Shown here: in pieces, positions 1 through 11,230 of the stretch | Layout: each line of letters starts with the position of its first letter | Numbering within the stretch: the stretch's first letter is position 1 | Assembly (NCBI GenBank): GCA_002946415.1 | Contig: NJPS01000046.1 | Coordinates: 248,001-312,000, forward strand | Direction: 5' to 3' | Origin: Rutstroemia sp. NJR-2017a BVV2 | Lineage: Eukaryota; Ascomycota; Leotiomycetes; Helotiales; Rutstroemiaceae | DNA: 64,000 nt | Made by a program: the position numbers and the translations under genes | The notes under the pieces: generated by a model | Told to the model about the DNA's origin: nothing | The model's database searches: none | Seen by the model: only the letters and a program-made list of their open reading frames with translations

Positions 1-2405
1 GGGAACGACGACGACGTTGTTCATCTCTGAGGTGCTGTCCTGCACTTGGAGCGAAAAGACCTATCCTGGTTAGCAACAACAGGACCATGACTAAGAGGAT
101 GCAATGACATACCAACATGTTCAGCGTTCTCACAACTTCGCTTGAGCTTAGAAGCATTGTCCGAAGGGGGGAATGTGTCCTCTTGCCCTGCACGACCATA
201 AACGTCGTTAAGGGTGAAGAAAAGCTAAATATGAGTTAGCTTAACCAGATTCATCATGGGAATCAATGAAGACGCACCTTTGGTCTGTAGTGGGGTGGTT
301 CTAACATCACAGAAGAGTTGCGGAACTTTTGAACAAGGCAATCTCTACCCTGAATGGTAGCATATGAGACTTCGGCAACCTTATCGCTCTTGAATCTATG
401 CCACTTCTGGTTGGAGCGAGCGAGAACAAAATCAATGATATCCAATGGATCAACGAAGTTGATAAAGGCGTAGCCAACATTGCAGTCGTTGGAGAAATCG
501 ATTCGAAGATACATGAAGTCATAGCGGCCGTGGCTGCTCTCATCAATGATGCTCTTCAACATTGCTTGGTCAACCTTATTCGGAATATTGCGGAGCATGA
601 CAGTTGTCCGAACATCAATACCTTGCTCAATGCGGTTGATATCGACGTGATTGTGATGGCCAGCAGCTTGATTTGAATTTTGACGACCTCTCATCTGGCC
701 TTGAGGGGTCCTGACAGCATTCTGGCGCCGATTAGAACCACGATTGAATTGGGCAACATCCCTAGTGTTAGGGGTTTGAGGCAAGTAACCGAAGTCTTGG
801 TTAAAGCACTGCGGGGTTGTTGCAAAACGATTAAGCCCTGGCTGAGCGAAAGCGCCAGCAGAGAAAGCTTGTGGCGAGAACCCCGGGGATACGAATGCAT
901 CGTATCCACTATCGGCGATTTGCGGTTGTCTTTGGAGAGAGCCGGCAAAGGCTGGCTGGAAGGGTGTGATAGGAGATGCCGAGTACAAGCTGTTCAAAAC
1001 GTAAGGAACACTGGTGGCCTGTAATCCAAAAGGATTTGCCGCCAAATACGGGATGCCGGTCGGGTTAGGACTGCCAGTGTTAAACAAGGGATTGTTGGCT
1101 GGAAATCTGGGGGTATGAATAGGATTCTGGAGTGACATTCTACCAAGGGCATCATTCAGCTCCATTGTGTCTCCAGAACGGCGAGTGGGAGTTGCGACTG
1201 GAGCAGGATTATGCCGATGATTTTCAGTTTGTGCAATCTTGTCAAGATCTGGATGATGGAGTTCGACTTTGACGGCGACAGACTGTGAATAATGTTAATA
1301 AAAGTTATCGTGAGAAGGGTAGAAAGTCTCACTCCGATCATTCTATTGTTGCAGCGACCAATTGCTCGCGGTACGAGAGCAGAGTTGGCGAATTCTGCAA
1401 CCATCTTGAAGGTACCAGCCTCGGTAGCTAGTAGCTTCTGCCAGGCATAGAGTTCCCCTTCAGCAGAGAGGAGTTCGCGAAGAGATTCTTCGAACTCCTT
1501 TCTATCCAACGCAGTGTTGGATGGGTAACTGGCAGTCAACACCACTTGGCCTTCGTGAGCTGTAGGAAGGTTCTGCGAGTTCGGAGTAGTTGCAGCACCG
1601 TACTCTCTTGAAGAAATGTACTCGACGGCACATTTAGGATGGTCCAGCTTGAGGGTACTGTAGACTTTTTCGGCTTCGTTGATATCCGACAGGCGAATGT
1701 AAGTGGTGTTGTTGCTGCAGTTATGGACTTCTTTCGTGCCAGTAATAGTATGACCTGTCTTTTCCAGCTTCTACTCATCACACGTCCGTTAGAATATCGT
1801 ATACAGGTATGAATACAACGTGTGGGAGAGCGACTAACCTCCGAAGAAAGGCCGACGCAAGAGGAGACATCTGTATCATGATAAATACTGGTTACTTTGA
1901 TGCATCGCGTGGCACCAGTGTCTGTACTAAATCTCTGCAGGTATGTCAGCATACTCATTTTCTCGTTTTCCTAGGAAGTAGAGATACATACACCGTAGCT
2001 AGTAACTTCGGGAACACGGACTGGACTGCTATGCGAAGCAACGACATTGTCAAGGTATTGTACTGTGCCAGGGACGAGATTGGTTGTGGAACCATAGGCG
2101 ACCGCGGGGACTTGGGATGTTTGAGTAGTGGAGCTAGGACCAACACTGTAAGAAAATGGTTGGAATGCAGAAGCGGTGGCAGATAACTTCTGATCCGCCT
2201 TGCTTCTTGGACCGGCGGTAACGAAAGGGTCCTGCTGGTTGGTCGACAATGGAGCAGACGAGGGTCTGGAATCAGCAGACTTGGTAGGTCTCACATCCTC
2301 GGGAGAGAACGCAGTTAGAGCGGTGTTTGGAGTTCCCTGGGATGACTCTACTGCACCAGTAGACGATGGAGGGGATTGTCCGTAAGGGTGATTGAAAGTG
2401 GACAT
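1..2405 (-). CDS. Mei2-like RNA-binding protein (3' end cut by window edge)
   Basis: Exons on the minus strand by splice reading: 2405-1992, 1934-1839, 1770-1333, 1282-278, 224-113, 60-1 (open at the left edge), giving at least 708 residues. Near residues 541-650 lies the C-terminal RRM typical of Mei2 proteins: TTVMLRNIPNK starts it, DFMYLRIDF and VGYAFINF follow, and it ends HYRPK then LFFTLND across the intron at 225-277. A degenerate first RRM lies roughly at residues 146-245 (YIRLSDINEAEKVYS). The rest is low-complexity and probably disordered. Mei2 proteins bind RNA and, in Schizosaccharomyces pombe, switch cells into meiosis; filamentous-fungal homologues are less well understood. The long, pyrimidine-rich upstream region suggests a long 5' UTR. 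Identification of the family is firm; the cellular role here is inference. Confidence 0.88.
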
Positions 2406-4435
2406 GTTGTGAACAAGTTTTTTTCTCTAAACAAGAGAAGATGGATCAATGTCAAAATTGTGCCTGGAAAAGAACCTGAATTTCGGATGGATCTTAGACA
2501 GAGGTGAATGATGGCGCTCTGCCGAACCAAAGAGTGTATGGTAGCTCTCAAGATTAGTCAATGGAGGTGGACGAAGTGTTTGGATGTTCAAGATGTTTCC
2601 TCAGTCTGTGGGAATGGGATGGAAAAAGAAGACTACACCAAAGGCTCTGCTTGATATGTAAAGGATCAAGAGGTGAAGTGGTGAAAGAATGGACAAGAAC
2701 TAGAAACAAGTAATAGGGAGAAATGGATGGTTTGAGTAGAATAAATTGACACCTAGACCATCTCAACGCAACGTACGCTGGACCGATAACTTTTAGGGTC
2801 GAATTGGGGAAATCGGAGAGATGGTTGTAGATCTGATCGAATCCCTCAAAAGAGCGATTAGCTTCGACGGAAACGACAGGAAGGTATGGATGAAGGAGAA
2901 GGCGGAGGGAGAGGAGGAGGAAGGTATGGAGATGAAAGATGTTGATGTGAGGAGGGGTTGGGTGACTAAGGTGAAGCGGAAGTGTTTGCAAACGGCGAGT
3001 GTGGACAGTCGCTTCCGAGGGTAGGTCGCCGCGTCTCTTTTTGGCAAGTACGAGGGCAGGTATGAGTACGGGTGCACAAGGAATGGAAAGAACCTTCGCA
3101 ACCCATATATACACCGTCTACCCTTGCAGGACTTTGCGAGAAACCGGCTTTCGGCACAGATGCCATTGCGGAACTACATATCCTCGACGCTTCCAGATTC
3201 ACCGACATCGACCTACGTTTTGTGGATCGGAAAGGATTCACATCAACGAATCTATAGCTTCGGGCCGACCATTTCAACGGGCCTCTGAGATTGGATCAGA
3301 ACCGAACATTCACTTGTCCGCACAGCTCTTTCCTAGAGTTATCAACACCCGCAGCTGAGGGATGTGGAAACTCCATGCACTGACAGTCCTCTTGGTGCAA
3401 TAAGTATTCTATCACCGCTTGATAGAGCCGGCGATAACAATCCGAGCTGAATCGTCCATCATATGTGGCCACCAGGCCGTCTTCGGATGGGGACAGCCAT
3501 AGCTACACAGTTAGACACGGTATGGGATCGAACACTCGCAAAGTCAGTAGGTTCCTGCTTTATTGCCCTCATACCTGCACTGCTCGCTGTATTAGAGTTC
3601 TTGCCAGGAACGTCGACTCCCGTTTCTGTGACTCAAATGCTAACTCATACACTCCCACGAAGCTTGCCATTACTTGACCAGCATATAAGGTAGATATATA
3701 CACACGTGCGACCTTAAAGGGTGATTTGTAATGCTAGTTGTTCTCTCGAGCAATTCGATTCTCAGACTTATATGTGCTCATTACATCGACAAGAAAGAAA
3801 AGAGCTTTCCGTCGACGATGCTCTTCACCACTCTTTCCCTCTTTCTAATTATTCTCCCACGGTTGAAACTTCCATTACACGTGCACTAACATTACTCATG
3901 GAAGCTGGTCTAACCGCTCCTTTCTCGCAGGAACCGACTTCTGCGTGCGAAGACCGTCCGCATGTCTAAAAGGGGGATTGCCTCATGACTGTCCCTCTCA
4001 ATGGTATGAGCTGTAGGTAGGATGGCCCTGTGAACACACCAATTTCCTGCATCCAGATTCACCGACAAGTTACCGTCCTCTTAAAGAACCGATAAACAGC
4101 GTAAGCATCTCTATCCTCAAACCAATATCACCTAAATATCTGTTTCGAGGATGTAGATAGAAGATTGACATCGTTCTGAGCTTCACAAAACGATTATGGA
4201 GGTGATGCTGAAACACGCCAATGATTACAGTGGGATCAATTAGTTCTTCCGGCTCCGGTCGTGAGTTTAGACACTTGCGACGACCTCTAAATCCACCCTC
4301 TCCCTCGTGTCGATGCCTATCTATCAAGTCGAACAAGCATACCATCGTTAAAGAGCTGGATTCCCTCCCTCAAAGTTTATTCCCATGGCCTAGGTTTGTT
4401 CGGAAGTGAAGCTCTGCCACCAAATCGTGTCTGCA
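2406..4435. other. Intergenic region between mei2-like and sec15 (divergent)
   Basis: About 2 kb separating two divergently transcribed genes. On the minus strand, roughly 2790-3010 is strongly CT-rich, as in fungal 5' UTRs and core promoters, which fits a long leader for the mei2-like gene. Short open frames exist on both strands but are low-complexity and match no family I know. Confidence 0.6.
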
Positions 4436-7322
4436 ATGGCACCTCGAAGGGCGGTGCAGTATGATGACTACAGACAAGCTGTACAACAGGTGGGCAACAT
4501 TTTCCTCTTATATGACTTACTGATTAACAGTATATAGATCATATTATCCTCATCAGATGCCGACTATCTCGATCAATTGATACCTGCTCTGAAAGATGCC
4601 ACGCTCTCGAATAGAACTGCAGGGCTCATGCGGAGCTTGTCGCAATATGCGGACGAACGCGAGGCTGACATCGAACGCTTTGGGCTGACGAAACACGAGG
4701 AATTTCTTGCGTCGGTCAATCAGCTGCAGCAAGTTCGAGAAGGGACATCTGAACTCACTTCCGAGATTCTCAAGCTCAACCAGTCTATTCAAGCGAGCAC
4801 GGAAAAGCTAGCGGCACAGAAGGAAGCATTGGTGGACACGAGGGCCGTCCGGCAGAACATCACCGAAGCGTCGGAAGCATTGAAGGAATCTTTGACAGTA
4901 CTGCACGCTGTAAACTCGGCACATGGACAGATACGGAATAAAAATTACTACGCGGCCCTCAAAGCCTTGGCTGATTTACAAAACGAACATTTGATTCCAA
5001 CCATTCAGAACAAGTATGCCACACAGCATAAGCTAGCAGAGATAATTCAAAAGTCCATTCCATCGTCGCAGAAAGCCATCTCAGAAGCTGTGATGAATGA
5101 TTTGAATACATGGCTTTATCGAATTCGTGAAACTTCTCAATTTGTGGGGGAGGTAGCTTTCTATCATACCCAGACGAGGAGAGAAAGGCAGAAGGAGCGC
5201 ATGGAAGCAGACCTGAACAATCCGTTTCTAAAGAATTTCAGGCTAAACTCAGCTATTGAGCTAGTATATGAGGAGAGCGAGGAATTCAATGTTCTTGATA
5301 ACGAAGAGCTTCAGGTGGATTTTAGCCCCCTCTTTGAGTGTCTGCACATCCATGAAGCACTCGGCCAAAGCGAGAAGTTTAAAGCCGAATATGCGGCGAC
5401 AAGAAGACAGCAGAAAGAACTGCTGATTCCGAGCTCAGTAAACGTTACAAATGACCAAGATGAAACATATCTTGGTGCGCTGCTGGAGGGCATCGCTGGC
5501 TTCGCTATAATCGAGAAAGCCACTATGAGAAAAACGCACAATTTGCGATCTCCAGTCGATGTGCGTAGCAAGCTGCCAACATGTGGGCGAAATGATGTTC
5601 TAACTATGTGCAGGTCGATGAATTATGGGATTCCATGTGTACTGCCGCCATCAATTTGACTTCTACAGCGTTGGACGAAATCGACGATGCTACTGTCTTA
5701 CTTTCAGCCAAAGCCGTGATGACATTATTCATTCAGACAATGGAGGTAGGTTTGGCATCGCCCCAACTTTTGCAATACATAGCTGACCACAAGACAGGGT
5801 TGGGGGTATTCTGTGACTGCTTTGGATGCGTTTGTGCTCAACATCTTTGAAAGATACAACGAATCCCTCACGCGCAGTTTCGATCTTGACTTCCGACAGG
5901 TTCGTTCAACCGGCGATTTACATACGTCACTTAACTAACTTGCTTAGATTGTTTCTGAGGACGAATATAAGCCCATGATCGTTGAAGATGCAGAGAAGTT
6001 CAAGAAAATGATGGAGGTCACTTGGTATCCACCAGACAAAGAGAAACCACCAGAAGATTCGAAGTAAGTGGACTGCGTGCCGAATGTTAAGGGCATGTCT
6101 AACAGCCAGCAGATTACCTTTGAGCCTCCCTTTCTCGCTGATGTACCCGACCTGCTGCATCGATATCAGAAACTTTTTGAATCGTTTTTACTACTTCATG
6201 GGCGATCATTTTGGACAAGAAAATATCATCGATGATGCTCTCAGAAAGGTATCCATCCTCTCTACCAGTCGGAGACTGAGAATGGTGCTAATGTGAAATC
6301 ATCTACAGTCATTGGACGAGCTTCTAGCATACAGTATTTGCGACCCCCTCGTGGAAAAACTGAGCACCTCATACCTGAGTCAAATCGTCCAGATTCTCAT
6401 CAATCTCGAGTACTTCGAGGCAGCAAGCCGAGAATTGGAAGGACTTCTCCAAGCCGCGCGATCTCCCAACTCAGCAGGCGGACCAACAATCCTTACTGCC
6501 ACAGAGAAATTCACGAACAGCAAGAAGGAAGCAGAGAAGCGTATCTTCGAGCTGGTCAATTCTAAGATTGACGACTTGGTCGAAACAGCTGAATATGATT
6601 GGTATGGTCCTGGTTTCCTCACACAAATGAACTCCAACTAACGCTATCTGTCTAGGATGGCTCCGTCTCTCGTGTCAGAACCAAGTAATTATATGCAGAC
6701 CCTTACCGGCTACCTACACAATATCATGAGCTCCACGCTGTTAGGACTACCCCGAGAAATCAAGGAACTCATCTATTTCGACGCGCTTTCCCACGCTGCA
6801 AACATGATCCTCGTGAGCACATTTCCTCCTCTCTTTCTCCCAAAGCATTCCTCCCACCCAGCCCAGCATCCCTACCCACTTACCCGATTCACCGTACTTA
6901 CCCGCTCCCTCTCGATGCAGGCGCTCCCCCTCTCCCCCGACGTCAAAAAGATCAACCCCCACGGCGTCGCCGCCCTCGCCAAAGACGTTGCCTACCTAAG
7001 CGAATTCGTCGATACCCTCGACAACGCCCTCATTTTGAAAGAAAACCTCGACGAATTACAACAGACTGTTATGCTCATGCAGACGGATAATCCCGATGAG
7101 TTCTACGATATCTCTGTGCGGAATAAAAAGTTTGGAAGAGTGGATGCTTTGAACGGTCCCAAGATTTTGGAGAAGTATGTTCAAATCTTTGCTCTGTTTT
7201 CCCTTTGGCTGGAGACACTATGTGCTAATTGCTTTCGTGATAGACTTACACATACCGTGGTAAGCCCAACGAAGACCGATCGACTTGCGAATTTCTCATC
7301 GAGGTTCGGCATGAAATCATAG
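4436..7322 (+). CDS. sec15: Exocyst complex component Sec15
   Basis: Ten exons: 4436-4489, 4538-5560, 5614-5745, 5798-5899, 5948-6063, 6110-6248, 6309-6601, 6656-6812, 6921-7174, 7244-7322. They close in frame to 782 residues, close to metazoan Sec15 (about 800) and shorter than yeast (about 910). Family marks are an N-terminal helical, coiled-coil-prone part, the stretch FSPLFECLHIHEALGQ followed by a run of basic/Gln residues, MYPTCCIDIRNFLNRFYYF in the middle, and a helical C-terminal half. Sec15 is the exocyst subunit that binds the vesicle Rab GTPase (Sec4) and so links secretory vesicles to the plasma membrane at hyphal tips. The start was chosen because MAPRRAVQYDDY lies directly upstream in the short first exon and the next exon continues in frame. 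Confidence 0.93.
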
Positions 7323-7583
7323 TAGCAACACACATCACGTTACAGCAGCCCGTCACGAGTGTCAACCGCAGATTCCAAGGGTAAAATATCAATTCCGGGC
7401 ATAGAAAAAAGCTATGTGTGCATTCATATATGGGCAGCAATACATACGCTTCATTTCGTGCCACCACAAAAAGAAAAAGAAGAAAGCTGGGATTCCATAA
7501 TGTTCATGTCATATCATTGTATTTCCTCCAATTAACTCCATCCCTACCAATCAATCCACGAAACAACGTATGGTCAGGTCGTC

Positions 7584-8820
7584 TTAGCCGACATCGTAGT
7601 CGCGCTCGCCTTCAGCATCAGCGTCTCCTTCGCCTCCATCATGACGCTGGTAGTTGTGAGTTGCATCAGCACCGGAATCTTGAGGTCGTTGTGGTTGAAC
7701 GTGGTACATTTGCTAAGTAGACTGTTAGCCTGACTAAGTGACGGTTTCAAAAGGATGGGGTGGTTCATGTGGGGGACGAACTTGTTGTGATTGCATGCCA
7801 GGATATCCATAGATTTCGCCCATTTCGCCGTATAATGGTTGTTGAGGAGCGCCATAGTTGGGTGGTGGTCCTTGTGGAACTTGAGTTTGATACATTGGTG
7901 CTTGGCGGTACTCATCACCCGGCATATGGCCAGGTAGAGGATCATACCCGGGCATAGAGTGCTGTTGTGGTTGAGCTGGGTGACCGGGTTGTTGAGGCAT
8001 ACCGGGCTGTGGAGGAAGTTGGGCTGGACCTGGTGCACCTGGAACTGCTTGAGCAGTAGAACCTGGTCCGGAAGGTCTCTTCGCATGAGATGCAGCTTCT
8101 TCACGAGGAACAATGTCAATTAAGAAATCAAACATGTCCGATTTCGCCAATGCGGAAGCGATATCAGAACGTTGCAGAGTTCGACGTTTGTTCTCTTCAG
8201 CATGAATCCATGCTCGCATAGTAAGCTCCGTGATGAAAATGTCACATCCTTTGGCGAATAATATGGGTGCTTCAGCAGAAATCATTTTTACATCTGGGTC
8301 AGCCTTCATAACCTTCTTGATGCGTGCCAGCGGTAGCTGGTGCAACTTGTAGTCATGGGTATCGCTCTCCAGATGGTTGATTATTTGCTGCCAATAGGTC
8401 GTGAGGATGTCTTTGTAGTTTCCGTGAAGACCTTGGTTAACCTAGGCGCCATCTCAGTACTTTATCCTGATATCAGAAGTCTCCGCATGTTCTTACATTG
8501 GCCCATGCTCCAGTATAAAACTCCGCAACAGGTGCGAAACCTTGTTGGGCAAGCTATTTCCACATCAGTACCATGCAGATGAAAGCGCTAGAATCAATTG
8601 TTCCATACCACTGAACTTGCGCCTGTTCATTCTCGAGTTAGTGAATGGTCATTATGAGAATGTCGAATGAGGAAAAACAGATGAACGAGTGGGGTTAATG
8701 CTTGAAAGGTGCCAACATACCATAATGACCTCCTTGACTAGTATCGTAAACCGGCGCAGATCGTTGTTGTGCTGCTGGTGGTTGCTGTCCGTGGGACGAG
8801 CTAGGTGGTTGGGGATCCAT
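7584..8820 (-). CDS. hapE: CCAAT-binding complex subunit HapE (NF-YC/Hap5)
   Basis: Exons 8820-8721, 8622-8609, 8553-8497, 8441-7782, 7712-7584; 319 residues. The histone-fold core is unmistakable: [20 protein letters not shown], then [18 protein letters not shown] and [20 protein letters not shown]. It is followed by a Pro/Gln-rich tail and an acidic C-terminus. HapE pairs with HapC through the histone fold; HapB then joins and the trimer binds CCAAT. In filamentous fungi the same complex works with HapX in iron regulation and also acts in redox and carbon control. The 14-nt second exon is inferred because it is the only option I found that keeps frame between exons one and three. The upstream region carries several CCAAT boxes, suggesting autoregulation. 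Confidence 0.93.
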
Positions 8821-9173
8821 CTTTTGTTTTTTCTCTTGCACGATGGCACAATCACGCTTCTGCTCTCATATAGTAGGATTGTTGCTTCCAAAATTGAAAC
8901 AGCTTCTCCAGAATGTAGATTGGCGCGTGTAGAAGCTTGATGCCTCTAATTCGACGATTTGGGGTGGAATCGCTGTGGCAGGTCGATTGCAAATCGCGGT
9001 CAATTGCACCAAAACCGTTGATCCGTTCGCGTGCGATAACAGAATCAGCCCGCAGACGATGTAATCGATGCAGAAGCAGCTGTCTAGAAGAACATTCGCA
9101 TGTCTTCTCAGCCTGCTTCCTTTGTTTTCGCGACGACCGCGACGATGAATAGCTTCAACGAAATAATGCGTTG

Positions 9174-9258
9174 ATTGGCTGAGGTTGGATAAGGTTGTGT
9201 ATTGGAAGCTTGGGATGGATGGGATGGTGGTGGTTGGATTGGATTCGATTATTATTGG
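9174..9258 (-). promoter_or_regulatory. Cluster of four CCAAT boxes upstream of hapE
   Basis: ATTGG occurs on the plus strand at 9174-9178, 9201-9205, 9238-9242 and 9254-9258, i.e. four CCAAT boxes in 85 bp, all reading CCAAT on hapE's own strand and 354-438 bp upstream of its ATG. HapE is itself part of the factor that binds CCAAT, so this looks like an autoregulatory promoter. The boxes are seen; the function is inference. Confidence 0.5.
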
Positions 9259-9392
9259 ACTGCAAGACAGATTATTCGCTCGGTCGGGGTTTTGTGAACG
9301 GGTAAAAGATAAAGAGGACTGAGTAAGCAGCGGCGGGCGCGGGGGATGTGTGCGAGTGGTGGACTAGCGAGGACCTCGAGGTGGTGCGTGCA

Positions 9393-9427
9393 GCGACAAG
9401 CGACAAGTGACAAGTGACAAGTGACAC
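9393..9427. repeat. 7-bp tandem repeat, five copies
   Basis: Five consecutive units: GCGACAA twice, GTGACAA twice, then GTGACAC. It lies in the hapE-fcf2 gap. No function is evident. Confidence 0.85.
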
Positions 9428-9494
9428 CTTTGCAGCGGAGTCCAGATGTTTATTTACAAAGCACTTTTCTATATGATTGTGATGGCAATGATGT

Positions 9495-9522
9495 GATGAC
9501 GATGATGATGATGATGACGATG
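9495..9522. repeat. GAT/GAC trinucleotide microsatellite
   Basis: Imperfect run of GAT units with GAC interruptions in non-coding DNA between hapE and fcf2. Confidence 0.8.
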
Positions 9523-10083
9523 GGGAAGGCGATGATGTATGTATGGTCAATTCAAGGAGAAGATCGTCTCTCTCTATATATCCTCTTTTTCCAACTATCG
9601 TTGCATTAAATGCATGTGCTCTGACATGACTTTGCGACAACCCCTTGATGGAATCTTGTGCGTTGGCTACACTCCATATGCAAGCGAACTTACACTTTGC
9701 GAACGAGGCGAACGGCGAGGCAAGAGAAGGCACCATAAGCTCATCATCTCTGAAGTATCCGGGACAGAATGAGGCAAAACAAGGCAAAAGGGGCAGCACA
9801 TAATAACAAGATCGCAGGAGTAACGTTGAATCTAGAACTTCCCGAATGCATGACGGCTGAACTCAACAGACACGGTGGACTCTCGTCCGGAACTCAATTC
9901 TGACAGCTCGGATTCTGTCGATTCCCAATTCGTAGACACTCTTCCGCGTCACTCACTCGTTTCATCAATGCTCAGCTCGCTTGCTCACTTTGCTGACTTT
10001 CTACTTCGTACTTCGTACTTCTCAAGAGTCAAAACCGGCTCAGGTCCGGCCAACCGAGCTTGGAGCGTTTACGAAGTATGAGG

Positions 10084-10105
10084 CTCGAGCTCGAGCTCGA
10101 GCTCG
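10084..10105. repeat. CTCGAG hexamer repeat
   Basis: Three full CTCGAG units followed by CTCG, self-complementary along its length, about 180 bp upstream of the fcf2 start codon. It can form a hairpin; no function is evident. Confidence 0.85.
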
Positions 10106-10286
10106 CGGGCTTTACAGCAGCTAACCACCGACCACTAAGCTTAAATAAGGATAGCTCTCATGAAATAATTTTTACGCGACCTCTGAGCATTCCTTTTTTT
10201 CGAGCAGAAGAACTTCTAGCTCTGTTCATCTTCTTCCCATCTGCCATCTTCCACCTCCCATCATTTGAAATCACAATCTGCCTACT

Positions 10287-11230
10287 ATGGCGGACAATGA
10301 TCTCTCAGATGATCAGATCCAGCAATTGCTGAAAGATGCAGAGCATCGCATGAGGAGCACAAAACAGATCATCTTAACTGATGAAGACGCGACCAAAATC
10401 TCTCTACCAACGTAAGTACCCTTGCGCCCATTCTCATTCATATCTTCCCAGCTTAAGCACGATATCTAACTCACTCTCGTCCAGCTTAAAAAAGTCAACT
10501 GAGTCTTCGGTCTCTCCATATGTCAAGTCCAATGGCCATCATGCCGTCGTTGATCCTTCGCGCCTCGTCGCCCCCGAAGTAAAAAAGCTGGCCAATAGTA
10601 TCAGAACCGTGGAGGATCCTGTCGCTATAAAAGCAAAAAGTCTCAAGGTAAGCAGATTTACATGCTCAGCTTATCTCTTGTCTCCTGTGAGGAAAATTAT
10701 CCCAAAGAACTGACGCAGAATTTGGTCCCGTCTTGGGTACCACCCTGCAAAAAATGAAGCTTTTTATATTCATAGTTACGCTGAGAAGAGACATCAATTT
10801 ATTGTTTTATTGTAAGCCATAGTTGAGGAAGCATATCACTAACAATACCGCATAGGAAAAGCAAGCAACTGCTGGTGCCAAATGGTACAACATGCCTAAG
10901 ACTGTTCTTACTCCCGAACTCAAACGCGATCTTCAACTTCTACGCTTACGTGGTGTTTTGGATCCCCATCGTCACTACAAGAAGGATACTCAGAAGGCTG
11001 AAGTTCCAGAATACTCCCAAGTGGGTACCATAATCGAAGGTCCTACGGAATACTTCAGTGGCCGACTCACGAACAAGGAACGCAAACAAACTTTCGTTGA
11101 ACAAGTGCTGGCTTCTGAGAATCAGAACCACAAGTTCCGTTCCAAATACAATGAAATTCAAGCTGCTAAGACCAGTGGCCGAAGAGAACATTACAAGAAA
11201 TTGAAAGCAATGAGACGTCGCAAAACTTGA
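10287..11230 (+). CDS. fcf2: Pre-rRNA processing protein Fcf2
   Basis: Exons 10287-10411, 10485-10647, 10856-11230; 220 residues, matching the yeast length (about 217). The Fcf2 domain fills the third exon: GAKWYNMPKTVLTPELKRDL, LRLRGVLDPHRHYKKD, VGTIIEGPTEYFSGRL, KERKQTFVEQVL, ending in a basic RREHYKKLKAMRRRK tail. Fcf2 is a nucleolar protein of the early 90S pre-ribosome needed for cleavages at A0, A1 and A2 leading to 18S rRNA; the animal relative is TdIF2. The second intron, 10648-10855, is long for this genome (208 bp), and both of its flanking exons are in phase 0, so an unseen extra exon there is possible but not needed. Confidence 0.92.

Larger units (their letters stand above)
8821..10286. 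other. Intergenic region between hapE and fcf2 (divergent)
   Basis: Nearly 1.5 kb without a credible gene. It holds a CCAAT-box cluster (9174-9258), a 7-bp tandem repeat (9393-9427), a GAT/GAC trinucleotide run (about 9495-9522) and a CTCGAG repeat (10084-10105). The part nearest hapE is probably its long 5' UTR, and the last hundred bases before fcf2 are CT-rich as expected for a core promoter. Confidence 0.6.

Noticed and set aside
2554..3114. 186-codon minus-strand frame upstream of the mei2-like gene
   Set aside because: Low-complexity Ser/Leu/Pro translation of a CT-rich stretch, with another overlapping frame in the same place; better explained as 5' UTR.
5311..5571. Minus-strand frames inside sec15, and similar shadows inside the Wapl, Nap1, myosin V and Bur1 genes
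   Set aside because: Antisense shadows of long coding exons with reversed codon bias.
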